Of a DNA stretch of 6,413 bases, positions 1 to 6,413 are shown piece by piece. A model generated the notes under the pieces. That model was not told where the DNA came from and searched no databases. It saw only the letters and a list, made by a program, of their open reading frames with translations. The position numbers were made by a program, and so were the translations under genes. Position 1 is the first letter of the stretch, and each line of letters starts with the position of its first letter. The DNA is taken from positions 1 to 6,413 of the forward strand of contig JACMKL010000760.1 of the NCBI GenBank assembly GCA_014380105.1. Direction: 5' to 3'. This DNA comes from Candidatus Melainabacteria bacterium (GTDB lineage: Bacteria > Cyanobacteriota > Vampirovibrionia > Obscuribacterales > Obscuribacteraceae).

Positions 1-332
1 CGCTATCCCTCTTGCTTACTTGGCTTCTAGATGCAAAACAGCATTATTGAGCCAGATTCGCCACACAGTATAACTCCGAGCGCTTAATTTCGTATTTGAG
101 GGAAGTTATGCAGCTGGTCATTTTTATAGTATGGATGGCACTTTTGCCAGCATGGAAAATACGTAAATCACTTGGAAAGACGCTCAAAACGCCAGTAGAG
201 CGGCAAAATTGATCATTTGTCAGAAATTCAGTAAACCGACAAGTTAACAGTATTTCCCTGACTGCGAATCGCATGATAAAATACTCAAGCTGACTCACCA
301 GTCGGCATATACTCTTGCCCCTTTGGAAGTGT
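1..332. other. Gene-poor stretch upstream of the tRNA
   Basis: I see no convincing gene here. Two plus-strand frames are open from the left edge and close early. One stops at 28-30 after only nine codons, the other at 71-73 after 23 codons, and either could be the tail of a gene cut by the window edge. A longer minus-strand frame covers 44-373, but its GTG start lies inside the tRNA and its protein has no recognisable motif, so it is not called. The last ~25 bases hold the likely tRNA promoter. No clear repeat or terminator was found in the rest. Confidence 0.5.
308..322 (+). promoter_or_regulatory. Probable tRNA promoter: -10 box and GC-rich discriminator
   Basis: TATACT at 308-313 matches the sigma70-type -10 consensus at five of six bases. 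It is followed by CTTGCCCC, giving a GCCCC run at 317-321. A GC-rich discriminator of this kind is typical of stringently controlled stable-RNA promoters. The expected start near 320 would give a 5' leader of about 12 bases before the tRNA at 333. No good -35 hexamer stands at 16-18 bases (TCAAGC at 285-290 is poor), so the call rests on the -10 box, the discriminator and position. Confidence 0.4.
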
Positions 333-404
<72 letters not shown>

Positions 405-412
405 AGTTAACG

Positions 413-445
413 AAGCCCCGTCGAGCAATCGGCGGGGCTTTTGTT
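413..445 (+). terminator. Intrinsic terminator of tRNA-Asn
   Basis: AAGCCCCGTCGA (413-424) pairs along its full length with TCGGCGGGGCTT (429-440), including one G-U pair. This 12-bp stem is capped by the stable GNRA-type tetraloop GCAA (425-428) and followed by TTTTGTT, partly within the stem's 3' arm. It sits directly after the tRNA and separates it from the S41 gene. It also argues against starting the next coding region at the TTG at 441, which falls inside it. Confidence 0.9.
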
Positions 446-542
446 ATGGGAGCATTTACAGTTCTTAGGGCTAGAAAGTCGGGCATATAAAGTTAGACTT
501 CTTGTCCAAGTCGCTGAGACCTTAGATATATGGATATTTTCA

Positions 543-1790
543 ATGAGAATTAGATTCTCGTTAATCTCAGCGACCGTCTTTCTATTTTTTGCCAGCTCGG
601 CTTTTGCTTCTGGACCTTCCGAATGGACTAACCGTCCGCATTCGACAAATGGCTTCGAACGAGATTACCGTGTAATTTACAGCCATGTCTGGAAGCTGAT
701 CAGGGACCAATATTGGGATGGAAAATTTAACGGACAAGATTGGTCAAAGTGGGAGCACAAATTTGACGAAAAGTTGGTCACTTACGTAGAGCTACAGAAA
801 GCGATTAAGGCAATGTTCTTTAGTCTTGGAAAGTATGGACCTACTTATCTGCCTTCCCCAGAGCTTGACGAACATAATGACCCTAAGGCTTATTTGTTTG
901 GGCTTGGAATGGCCATTACCAAAACGGAAAACGAAGCTCCGTTGATCAGAAATTTGTTTACTGAAGATTCGCCTTTTGAACTGGATGACAGTATTTTAAA
1001 AGTCAGCGGCAAAGGCACGAAGAATTTGTCATTTGGGGAAGTAGTTCACCTGCTTCGTGGACAGCCAAAGACTAAAGTTGAAATTTTAATTTTGCGTGGC
1101 GGTAAACAACTGGCTATTTCCGCACTGCGCAGCCAATCACCGAAGGTCAATGAATTTTGCACGGAGACCTTTGAAGGAAATGTAGGCTATATCCGCTTCG
1201 GAAATTTAGAGTCATTATCTTTTACTTCGCTTTTGAAAAACGCGATGGCGAAAGAAGAAAACTGCCAAAGTCTAATTATCGATTTGCGTTCTAAAACTGG
1301 TGGAACACTAACGAATGTCGTGGATGTTGCTAATGTGTTTTTTAAAAATAGTCCTATTGTTACTACGATTGATTCCGAAGGATATGAACAGTCTGTGAAG
1401 AGTCTAAACCACCCTTCTTTCAATAAACCAATAGTTTTACTCACAAATGATAGAACCACGGGTAGTATCGAAATATTGGCAGCAGCTTTCAAAGACAATC
1501 GGCGTGCAACGATTGTGGGTCAACAGACCGCCGGTAAACCGGCTTATATAGTAGTTACTAATCGTCTTCTGAACGGAGATACTCTTTTAATTCCTATTGC
1601 CCGGTGGCGTAGCCCTATTGGTTCGGACATCGAAGGGGTCGGCGTTCAGCCAGATATTAAAGTTTCAACGGCTGTAGATAAAAGTAATTCCAACGGTCCC
1701 TGGTTTGTTCAAGATGGGTCTCAAGAAAATCCAAACTATATGAAAGACGCGCAGTTAAAAAGTGCAATTGAAATTTCAAGAAAACTCTAA
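543..1790 (+). CDS. Exported S41-family (CtpA/Tsp-like) protein with PDZ domain, nucleophile Ser replaced
   Basis: This 415-residue protein belongs to the carboxyl-terminal processing peptidase family (MEROPS S41), whose active members cut C-terminal tails of envelope proteins. Residues 1-22 form a Sec signal peptide: Arg at 2 and 4, a hydrophobic core, and AFA before a likely cut at 22/23. Residues ~46-93 are the N-terminal helical module (KFNGQDW). Residues ~118-188 are a PDZ domain, starting GLGMAI and ending with the LLRG and ILILRGGK segments. Residues ~205-378 are the S41 core with IIDLRSKTGG and PIARW. Aligned without gaps to the family SASASE...GKG motif, the nucleophile position is Gly307 (with Ser308 next to it), Lys332 is kept, and the Gln four residues after Lys is Ile336. 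Gly307 to Lys332 is 25 residues, as in Bacillus CtpB (Ser309/Lys334). Normal S41 catalysis is therefore doubtful. ATG 543 is chosen because the signal peptide begins there. The frame stays open upstream to a TTG at 441, but that lies in the tRNA terminator. The RBS is weak (GGA at 532-534). Confidence 0.88.
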   Translation: MRIRFSLISATVFLFFASSAFASGPSEWTNRPHSTNGFERDYRVIYSHVWKLIRDQYWDGKFNGQDWSKWEHKFDEKLVTYVELQKAIKAMFFSLGKYGPTYLPSPELDEHNDPKAYLFGLGMAITKTENEAPLIRNLFTEDSPFELDDSILKVSGKGTKNLSFGEVVHLLRGQPKTKVEILILRGGKQLAISALRSQSPKVNEFCTETFEGNVGYIRFGNLESLSFTSLLKNAMAKEENCQSLIIDLRSKTGGTLTNVVDVANVFFKNSPIVTTIDSEGYEQSVKSLNHPSFNKPIVLLTNDRTTGSIEILAAAFKDNRRATIVGQQTAGKPAYIVVTNRLLNGDTLLIPIARWRSPIGSDIEGVGVQPDIKVSTAVDKSNSNGPWFVQDGSQENPNYMKDAQLKSAIEISRKL

Positions 1791-1905
1791 TCTCACTTCT
1801 TCTGTGAACGATCGTATATGGTCAGGTGGTTTATCACTTTGCTATTTGCATTGGCAAAATACCCCTGAGAGTTCAAAATTAAAGCTCAAAGCCATTAACT
1901 AGGTT

Positions 1906-1909
1906 AGGA
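1906..1909 (+). promoter_or_regulatory. Ribosome binding site for the second S41 gene
   Basis: AGGA at 1906-1909 lies 7 bases before the ATG at 1917, a good Shine-Dalgarno spacing. It supports this start, which also places a signal peptide at the N-terminus. The 126-bp gap before it (1791-1916) has no clear terminator. It contains a short TTTGC/GCAAA dyad near 1850 and no strong promoter hexamers, so co-transcription with the upstream paralogue is possible. Confidence 0.55.
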
Positions 1910-1916
1910 TTTCAGA

Positions 1917-3080
1917 ATGTTTTTTAACAGGTCCTATTTGAAATCGATTTTACCGGCATTGGCTGCGACTACAACCCTAGTTGCCCTTCCGGTCGCGTCT
2001 CTGGCTGTCAAAACAACAACGATTAAATCCATTGATGGAGCTCATTCAAAATCGGCTCACACCAAAAAGGCGATCAAATCGAAAACGCCGCATACTTCCG
2101 ACCCTGCTGTACATAGAGATAAAGAAGACAGCTTTTCAGCAAAAGAGCGAGGTTTCCCACTCGACCCGCACGCGTCCATGCCTCACACAATAATGGTGCC
2201 CGGCGCCGTTCTTTATCAACAAGCTTGGGCGCTGGTCAAAGACAGCTATTTCGACTTGAAGTTTGGCGGACAGGATTGGTCAAGTTGGCAACATCGCTTC
2301 GATAATAAGCTTGCAAGCCCTCAAGAGGCTCACAAAGCAATCCGTGAGATGTTCGAAGGTCTCAAGCCATATCAGCCGCGCTTGATTGAAAAAGCTGAAG
2401 TCGAAAAATTGCAGAAGACAGTCACCGAGCCGAGAATTCAGTCACGTACTAATTTAGCCAATGGTGTTTCGTATTTAAAAATCGACACTTACGAATCTGG
2501 CTCAATTTTCAACGAATTTAAAGTGACACTCGATAAGCTCGGAAAAGCTGAAGCCTTAATCTTGGATTTGAGGGGCTGTCGCGGCGGTTCAATGGGCTCT
2601 ACTTTGAATATCGCAGATTCGCTACTGGATTCTGGCATCATCGTCAGTACTGTCTATGCCGACGGTTACAAGAAGTCCATTCGGGCGACAGGCGGGACAA
2701 TTTCTAAGCTTCCAATGGTGGTCTTGATCGATTCTGGTACACAAAATGAAGCTGAATTACTCGCCTCATCGCTTCATGAAAATAGGCGTGCAACCCTTAT
2801 AGGGGCGCCCACCAAAGGTGTTTTGACACTTGTGCGCACCACCCAACCGTTGGGAGACGGTTCTGTCGTTTCGATTCCGATCGCTCGATGGTTGACAGCA
2901 AGCGACGGCTCTATTGAAGAGTCGGGCGTAATTCCTGATACTGAAATTATTCCAACTCCATCTGACCTCCAGTCCGGCAAGGGTCTATGGTGGAAAAATG
3001 GCGGAACTATAGAAGATTTGCGCAAAACCAAAGACATGCAGTTAAAAGCAGCCATCGATTACCTTCACAAGCAGCGCTAG
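1917..3080 (+). CDS. Exported S41-family pseudopeptidase without PDZ domain
   Basis: This 387-residue protein is a paralogue of the gene just upstream. Residues 1-30 look like a signal peptide (Arg5, Lys9, hydrophobic core, cut after SLA near residue 30). Residues ~31-90 are a Lys/Thr/His/Ser-rich linker, probably disordered. Residues ~99-147 repeat the helical module of the neighbour (KFGGQDWSSW, HKAIREMF). The PDZ domain expected next is missing: only about 35 residues separate the module from the S41 core. The core spans ~183-346 with LILDLRGCRGG (residues ~214-224), PMVVLID and PIARW. At the SASASE position it has TQNEAE, so Asn277 replaces the catalytic Ser. The Lys position, 25 residues on, is Val302, although Lys300 is nearby. 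With neither Ser nor Lys in place it should not work as an S41 protease. A binding or regulatory role outside the cytoplasm is inference. The ATG at 1917 has a good RBS. Confidence 0.88.
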   Translation: MFFNRSYLKSILPALAATTTLVALPVASLAVKTTTIKSIDGAHSKSAHTKKAIKSKTPHTSDPAVHRDKEDSFSAKERGFPLDPHASMPHTIMVPGAVLYQQAWALVKDSYFDLKFGGQDWSSWQHRFDNKLASPQEAHKAIREMFEGLKPYQPRLIEKAEVEKLQKTVTEPRIQSRTNLANGVSYLKIDTYESGSIFNEFKVTLDKLGKAEALILDLRGCRGGSMGSTLNIADSLLDSGIIVSTVYADGYKKSIRATGGTISKLPMVVLIDSGTQNEAELLASSLHENRRATLIGAPTKGVLTLVRTTQPLGDGSVVSIPIARWLTASDGSIEESGVIPDTEIIPTPSDLQSGKGLWWKNGGTIEDLRKTKDMQLKAAIDYLHKQR

Positions 3081-3101
3081 AAAAAATAGCTCGTATTTTT
3101 T
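3081..3101 (+). terminator. Weak AT-only hairpin after the second S41 gene
   Basis: AAAAAATA (3081-3088) and TATTTTTT (3094-3101) form a perfect 8-bp inverted repeat around the loop GCTCG. It starts at the base after the TAG stop codon. The T-rich 3' arm could act as the U tract, but the stem is entirely A-T. It may be a weak terminator or merely an AT-rich dyad. Confidence 0.35.
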
Positions 3102-3145
3102 AGGTTAGTAACGAATCTATGTTATCTAAATGTTTGATTACGGCC

Positions 3146-3174
3146 TTAGCAACAGATTTAAGATTCGATTTAAT
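3146..3174 (+). promoter_or_regulatory. Possible promoter for the EF-hand gene
   Basis: TTAGCA (3146-3151) and TTTAAT (3169-3174) match the sigma70 -35 and -10 consensus at 4 of 6 and 5 of 6 bases, with an exact 17-base spacer. If real, transcription would start near 3181. That supports the internal ATG at 3241 as the true start and would place the 3130 ATG upstream of the transcript. Matches this loose arise by chance in AT-rich DNA. Confidence 0.25.
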
Positions 3175-3240
3175 AGTTTTGCCCTTATTCCGCCACACTT
3201 TTGGGGAAAACTAAAACTACTTACTAAGTTGCTAAAAACT

Positions 3241-4140
3241 ATGACTACTAACGGCGACAACCAATTAAAGGTTAAAGAAAGCCGTCCTCAAGAAGATAAC
3301 CATTCTGCGGACCTCTCAGAATTTGGCGCCGCTCTCAGTAATCCCAGTGAAGCACGATTGACCACGTCAAAGACTGGCGCCACTACAGAGGCCGGCCCGC
3401 GTTCTACTGACTCCGCTTATTCATATCTTCCCGAATGCGATATCAAAGGTTTTTTCAAAACTCCCGGTCGATTCGAAAGTATCGATAGCGATGGTGATGC
3501 ATTTATATCAAGTAAAGAACTCGCTGAAGCTGGAAAGTCCAATAAATATTCCGAGACCGAACAGCGGACCCTGCGATACCTGGGGCGCGCCATCGAGGAA
3601 ATAGAAGAAGCCAGCAATGATGAATGGTTTGACGAGAATAGCGGCATAACCAAAGCTGATGTCGCTAAGTACGAACCATTTAAACCAAGTCTGGATAAAA
3701 GTTTCTCTGACCCATTCAATAAAAAAGAGTTTCACACCTTTGCTGAAACCATGGGCGATAAGCTCGGAATCAAAGATTCGGAAGGGCAGGAACTGAATAA
3801 TGCATTCCGGCATGCCCTAACTTCCGCCGTCTATACATTTAAATATGGTGAGAGTGCAGCTTTTGGGCTAGGTGAAATGAATGAGTGGCAAAGAAAAGCT
3901 CGCGACTTCTTTACCGAAAAGGGTGACCATTGGTGGAAAGATTCTAAAGCAGATTCATTCAATAATTTGCAAGGAATAGCTGTTGCCAATCAATTGATGG
4001 AACGCGCCAAACAAACAGGTGTTCCAGTTACAGTCGAAGATGTGGTGCGCGCCACACATGAAGCACTCAAAAGCGGCAAACTTATCACAAACATAGATAA
4101 AGGTGCCAACCAAGACGGCAAAGTTTTGCAGAAACCGTAG
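3241..4140 (+). CDS. EF-hand protein with NAFRHA / D..NN..G C-terminal domain, function unknown
   Basis: This protein has 299 residues from the ATG at 3241, or 336 from an in-frame ATG at 3130. I prefer 3241: the extra 37 residues look like translated AT-rich spacer, and what follows reads as a normal polar N-terminus. Neither start has a good RBS. There is no signal peptide. Residues 1-60 are polar and probably disordered. Residues 82-93 form a textbook EF-hand loop (Asp82, Asp84, Asp86, Ser90, Glu93). A second, degenerate loop may sit at 129-140 (FDENSGITKAD), lacking an acidic first position. The C-terminal part, ~180-285, has NAFRHA (187-192) and later D238-x-x-NN-x-x-G245, with conserved-looking Arg190/His191. 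This pattern resembles a small domain seen at the end of some bacterial secreted or toxin-like proteins (possibly DUF6973-type, from memory and unverified). Calcium binding is well supported by the motif; the activity is unknown. Confidence 0.75.
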   Translation: MTTNGDNQLKVKESRPQEDNHSADLSEFGAALSNPSEARLTTSKTGATTEAGPRSTDSAYSYLPECDIKGFFKTPGRFESIDSDGDAFISSKELAEAGKSNKYSETEQRTLRYLGRAIEEIEEASNDEWFDENSGITKADVAKYEPFKPSLDKSFSDPFNKKEFHTFAETMGDKLGIKDSEGQELNNAFRHALTSAVYTFKYGESAAFGLGEMNEWQRKARDFFTEKGDHWWKDSKADSFNNLQGIAVANQLMERAKQTGVPVTVEDVVRATHEALKSGKLITNIDKGANQDGKVLQKP

Positions 4141-4144
4141 CTCT

Positions 4145-4186
4145 AATTGGCTCCTGGTATCAATCTAGAAGATTCGACCAATTTTA
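4145..4186. terminator. Possible shared hairpin between convergent genes
   Basis: AATTGG (4145-4150) pairs with CCAATT (4178-4183), and an inner AATC (4162-4165) pairs with GATT (4171-4174) around TAGAA. TTTA follows on the plus strand and a T/A-rich flank lies on the other. The structure starts just after the EF-hand gene's stop and overlaps the stop codon of the convergent PBP gene (4165-4167), where a bidirectional terminator would be expected. The stem is short and has an internal loop. Confidence 0.3.
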
Positions 4187-6270
4187 TGGAATAGTTTTCC
4201 GAAGAAGGTCTTTTTGCCGCTTTTTTCCTTCGGCGCAAATGTATCTTCAATTTTGTCTTCGATTGTATTTTCAACATTCTCCACACCGTCTTCGATAAAG
4301 TTTGCAATTGAGAATGGACTTTCCTTCGCTAACGGAATGTTCGGCGGTGTGAAAGCCAGCACTTCGGGGCGATGCTTGGCAATGTAGAGTTGCATATAAT
4401 CGTGCCAGATGCCAGCCATCACGGAGCCACCGGTCACATGGTTGCCGCTAACTGCACGGTTGTCATCGTTGCCTGCCCACGTTGCTGTCACCACATCTGG
4501 TGTGAAGCCGACAAACCAAATATCTTTCGCTTTGTCGGCAGTCCCTGTTTTGCCCGCCACAGCAATACCTGGAAGTTTGGCTCTAGTACCTGTTCCACGA
4601 CTGACGACGTCTTGCATTGCGTCAACAATTTGCCGGGTCGGTTCTTCTGGAAGTCGTTGCTGTCTGTTTGTCTCGAATACTTTATTGATCGATTTATTGC
4701 TGCTTACTATTCGACGTATAAATTCCGGTTTGATATATGTCCCAGAGCGCGCCAGCGTTGCGTAGGAGTTTGCCATCTCTAGGGGAGAAACAGCACATGT
4801 CCCGAGCGCTAAAGATGGAAATGCATCCATTGAGGATGAGATACCTGCTGATTGGGCAGTTGAGATAACATTATTCAAGCCAGCCTTTTGCGCTGTATCT
4901 ACGGCACAAACGTTCCTTGACCTGGCGATTGCATCTCGCACGGTCATTGGACCTTCGTATGTCGCATCGAAATTTCGTGGCGAATAAATTGTGCCATCGT
5001 GCATCGTAATATTAAGTGGTGCATCTTCAAGCATGCTGTCTGGGTGAATAGCACCGCTAATTAGTGCAGCTAAATAGACGAAAGGCTTAAACGCAGAGCC
5101 AGCTGTGTGAGGGCTTATCGCCCGATTCCAGGAAGTTTTTCCATACCCACCCACGCCACCCACCATAGCAATCACGCTTCCGTCATCAATTGCAATTGAT
5201 ACGAGCGCGCCCTGACTGATACCACGAGGTGCACGAACTATTCCTTTAGATAGTGTTACCTCGGCAGCGTGTTGTGCCTGTGGGTCGATATTTGTGTATA
5301 TGGAAAGTGGCTTCTTCCAGAGGTCTTCACCAATTTGCTCTTTCGCTAAAGAAAGAACATGATTGACGTAATAGGGAAATTTAAGTGGATATGCTGCTTG
5401 GGCAAAATGCAATTTTTCCTTTTCAGCGACGCTTGCACTTGCTTTTGAAACCAACTTCATTTCGACCATAGAGTCGAGAATTTGATGTTGTCTTTCGATA
5501 GCCTCACTGCGATTTGATTGTAGACTGAGTTCAGAAGGCGCTTTGATTAGTGCAGCCAAATACGCAGATTCGGCGAGTGTCAATTGCGCAGCGTGTTTAT
5601 TAAAGTAGGCAAACGAGGCTCGCTCAATTCCGTAAGCACCTTTCCCGAAATATATTTGATTCAAATAAGTCTCAAGAACTTTATTTTTGGAATAACTACC
5701 GCTGACAAGTAATGACATCACTGCTTCTTCAGCCTTACGGAAAATTGTTCTATTATCCGGATCTAAATAGAGCGTCTTGATAAGTTGCTGTGTGATTGTC
5801 GAGCCGCCTTCTACAACACGCTTGGCCTCGGCGTTTTTCACCATTGCCCGCGCTATTCCAGCAGGGTCAACTCCCCAGTGTTGGTAAAAGCTATGGTCTT
5901 CTGCTGCAATTACAGCGTCGCGCATATTTTTCGAAATGCGTTCGAGCGGCATGGGCTCAACGTTTTTCTCTTCATGCACCGTCGTCAACAAATGATCAAA
6001 ACGGTCGTAAATCTGGACATTGCCCTTTTGTGCATTGAGTGTAGGCAGGTGCACAAACGGAATGCTTACTATTGCCCGGATCGCTAAGACGGCCGCCAGA
6101 GAAATCAATGTGCCACGAACAATTTTGGGATGCCTGCGCAGAAACCCAGCCCGACGAATTTTATGAGGTCGTGACAAAGGCACAGGTGGATACAAAGAAT
6201 CCAGCGCATCTGTTTGGCTGAGGGAAGAATCTGTTTGATTTGAGGAACTGTTCGGGGTTAGACGTTCCAT
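4165..6270 (-). CDS. Class A penicillin-binding protein (PBP1A-type peptidoglycan glycosyltransferase/transpeptidase)
   Basis: This 701-residue bifunctional enzyme polymerises lipid II into glycan strands and cross-links the stem peptides on the outer face of the cytoplasmic membrane. Residues 1-50 are a cytoplasmic tail, Ser/Thr-rich then basic (HKIRRAGFLRRHPK). One membrane anchor lies at ~52-72. The GT51 domain (~80-250) shows EDHSFYQHWG (catalytic Glu124), GGSTITQQLIK (155-165), Glu181 (57 residues after Glu124, as for the second Glu of E. coli PBP1b) and YLNQIYFGKGAYGI (202-215). The transpeptidase domain (~350-630) has SxxK at Ser392-Lys395, SRN at 451-453 and KTGT at 574-577, all intact. 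The tail after ~650 is acidic (660-676) and then basic and aromatic (681-701). The length is normal for the family. Start: ATG at 6270-6268 preceded by a GGAAAG-type RBS. It is convergent with the EF-hand gene, so the two are not in one operon. Exact orthology (PBP1A, PbpF or other) cannot be settled by eye. Confidence 0.95.
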   Translation of the reverse strand: MERLTPNSSSNQTDSSLSQTDALDSLYPPVPLSRPHKIRRAGFLRRHPKIVRGTLISLAAVLAIRAIVSIPFVHLPTLNAQKGNVQIYDRFDHLLTTVHEEKNVEPMPLERISKNMRDAVIAAEDHSFYQHWGVDPAGIARAMVKNAEAKRVVEGGSTITQQLIKTLYLDPDNRTIFRKAEEAVMSLLVSGSYSKNKVLETYLNQIYFGKGAYGIERASFAYFNKHAAQLTLAESAYLAALIKAPSELSLQSNRSEAIERQHQILDSMVEMKLVSKASASVAEKEKLHFAQAAYPLKFPYYVNHVLSLAKEQIGEDLWKKPLSIYTNIDPQAQHAAEVTLSKGIVRAPRGISQGALVSIAIDDGSVIAMVGGVGGYGKTSWNRAISPHTAGSAFKPFVYLAALISGAIHPDSMLEDAPLNITMHDGTIYSPRNFDATYEGPMTVRDAIARSRNVCAVDTAQKAGLNNVISTAQSAGISSSMDAFPSLALGTCAVSPLEMANSYATLARSGTYIKPEFIRRIVSSNKSINKVFETNRQQRLPEEPTRQIVDAMQDVVSRGTGTRAKLPGIAVAGKTGTADKAKDIWFVGFTPDVVTATWAGNDDNRAVSGNHVTGGSVMAGIWHDYMQLYIAKHRPEVLAFTPPNIPLAKESPFSIANFIEDGVENVENTIEDKIEDTFAPKEKSGKKTFFGKLFHKIGRIF

Positions 6271-6279
6271 TTGAAGGCA

Positions 6280-6285
6280 CTTTCC
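6280..6285 (-). promoter_or_regulatory. Ribosome binding site of the class A PBP gene
   Basis: Read on the minus strand, GGAAAG occupies 6285 to 6280, nine bases before the ATG at 6270. It is a partial Shine-Dalgarno match at acceptable spacing and supports this start. No convincing -35/-10 pair for the gene was found between here and the window edge. Confidence 0.45.
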
Positions 6286-6413
6286 AGGTTTGAGGAGGCG
6301 GTTGAGATCTTTGTAATCGAACTGGTCCTAGCCGGTTAGTGGCTGAGACGACAGTCGAGGCTCAACAGTTCCCGGCTGGTGACACTCCGTCAGGGGCTCA
6401 GTGGTAGCCGGCC
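6286..6413. other. GC-richer region upstream of the PBP gene, cut by the window edge
   Basis: No gene is called. On the minus strand one frame is open from the right edge for 27 codons, to a TAG near 6330, so the end of another gene is possible but has no recognisable motif. The stretch has short dyads: CCGGCT (6372-6377) with AGCCGG (6406-6411), nested CACT (6383-6386) with AGTG (6400-6403), and the small palindrome CGACAGTCG near 6350. These could form a structured leader or part of an upstream terminator. Confidence 0.35.

Noticed and set aside
441..542. N-terminal extension of the first S41 gene from a TTG start
   Set aside because: The TTG lies inside the tRNA terminator, and the extension would bury a clear signal peptide that begins at ATG 543.
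3130..3240. N-terminal extension of the EF-hand protein from the ATG at 3130
   Set aside because: It has no RBS, and the residues look like translated AT-rich spacer and lie over a plausible promoter. It was not fully excluded; homologue N-termini would decide.
4372..4782. Plus-strand open frames over the PBP C-terminal half
   Set aside because: They are antisense to intact transpeptidase motifs and encode no recognisable protein features.
6391..6413. Start of a second tRNA (GGCTCAGTGGTAGCC looks like a D arm)
   Set aside because: Position 8 would be G instead of the conserved T, and the standard D-stem pairing with A14/A21 fails. The window ends before any anticodon arm, so there is no support.

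Overview
The window is ordinary-looking bacterial chromosome of moderate, slightly AT-leaning base composition (judged by eye, not counted). It carries a tRNA-Asn gene without an encoded CCA end, two exported proteins with Sec-type signal peptides, and a class A penicillin-binding protein. This fits a bacterium with a peptidoglycan wall. The combination of tandem degenerate S41 peptidases, an EF-hand protein with a disordered N-terminus and a long-tailed class A PBP reminds me of Obscuribacterales/Vampirovibrionia (non-photosynthetic Cyanobacteriota relatives). That placement is inference from general style, not from a marker gene.

Layout from left to right: (1) 1-332 is a gene-poor stretch ending in a likely stable-RNA promoter. 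(2) A complete tRNA-Asn(GUU) at 333-404 is followed by a strong intrinsic terminator with a GCAA tetraloop. (3) Two plus-strand paralogues of the carboxyl-terminal processing peptidase family (S41), 543-1790 and 1917-3080, lie in tandem 126 bp apart. Both are predicted to be exported. The first keeps the PDZ domain and the general-base Lys but has Gly at the nucleophile position. The second lacks the PDZ domain and has neither Ser nor Lys at the catalytic positions. (4) A plus-strand protein (3241-4140, possibly from 3130) has a canonical EF-hand calcium loop and a C-terminal domain with NAFRHA and D..NN..G motifs. (5) A convergent minus-strand class A PBP (4165-6270) is complete, with all glycosyltransferase and transpeptidase motifs and an odd acidic-then-basic tail. 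(6) 6271-6413 is a GC-richer, gene-free upstream region with inverted repeats.

The most notable content is the S41 pair: two adjacent homologues sharing a well-conserved N-terminal helical module and overall fold, but showing stepwise loss of catalytic residues and of the PDZ domain. They look like pseudoproteases, possibly binding or regulatory proteins in the periplasm. Whether they act with the nearby PBP is unproven, although active CTPs elsewhere are known to process cell-wall enzymes. No CRISPR array, insertion sequence, integrase or phage gene was seen.
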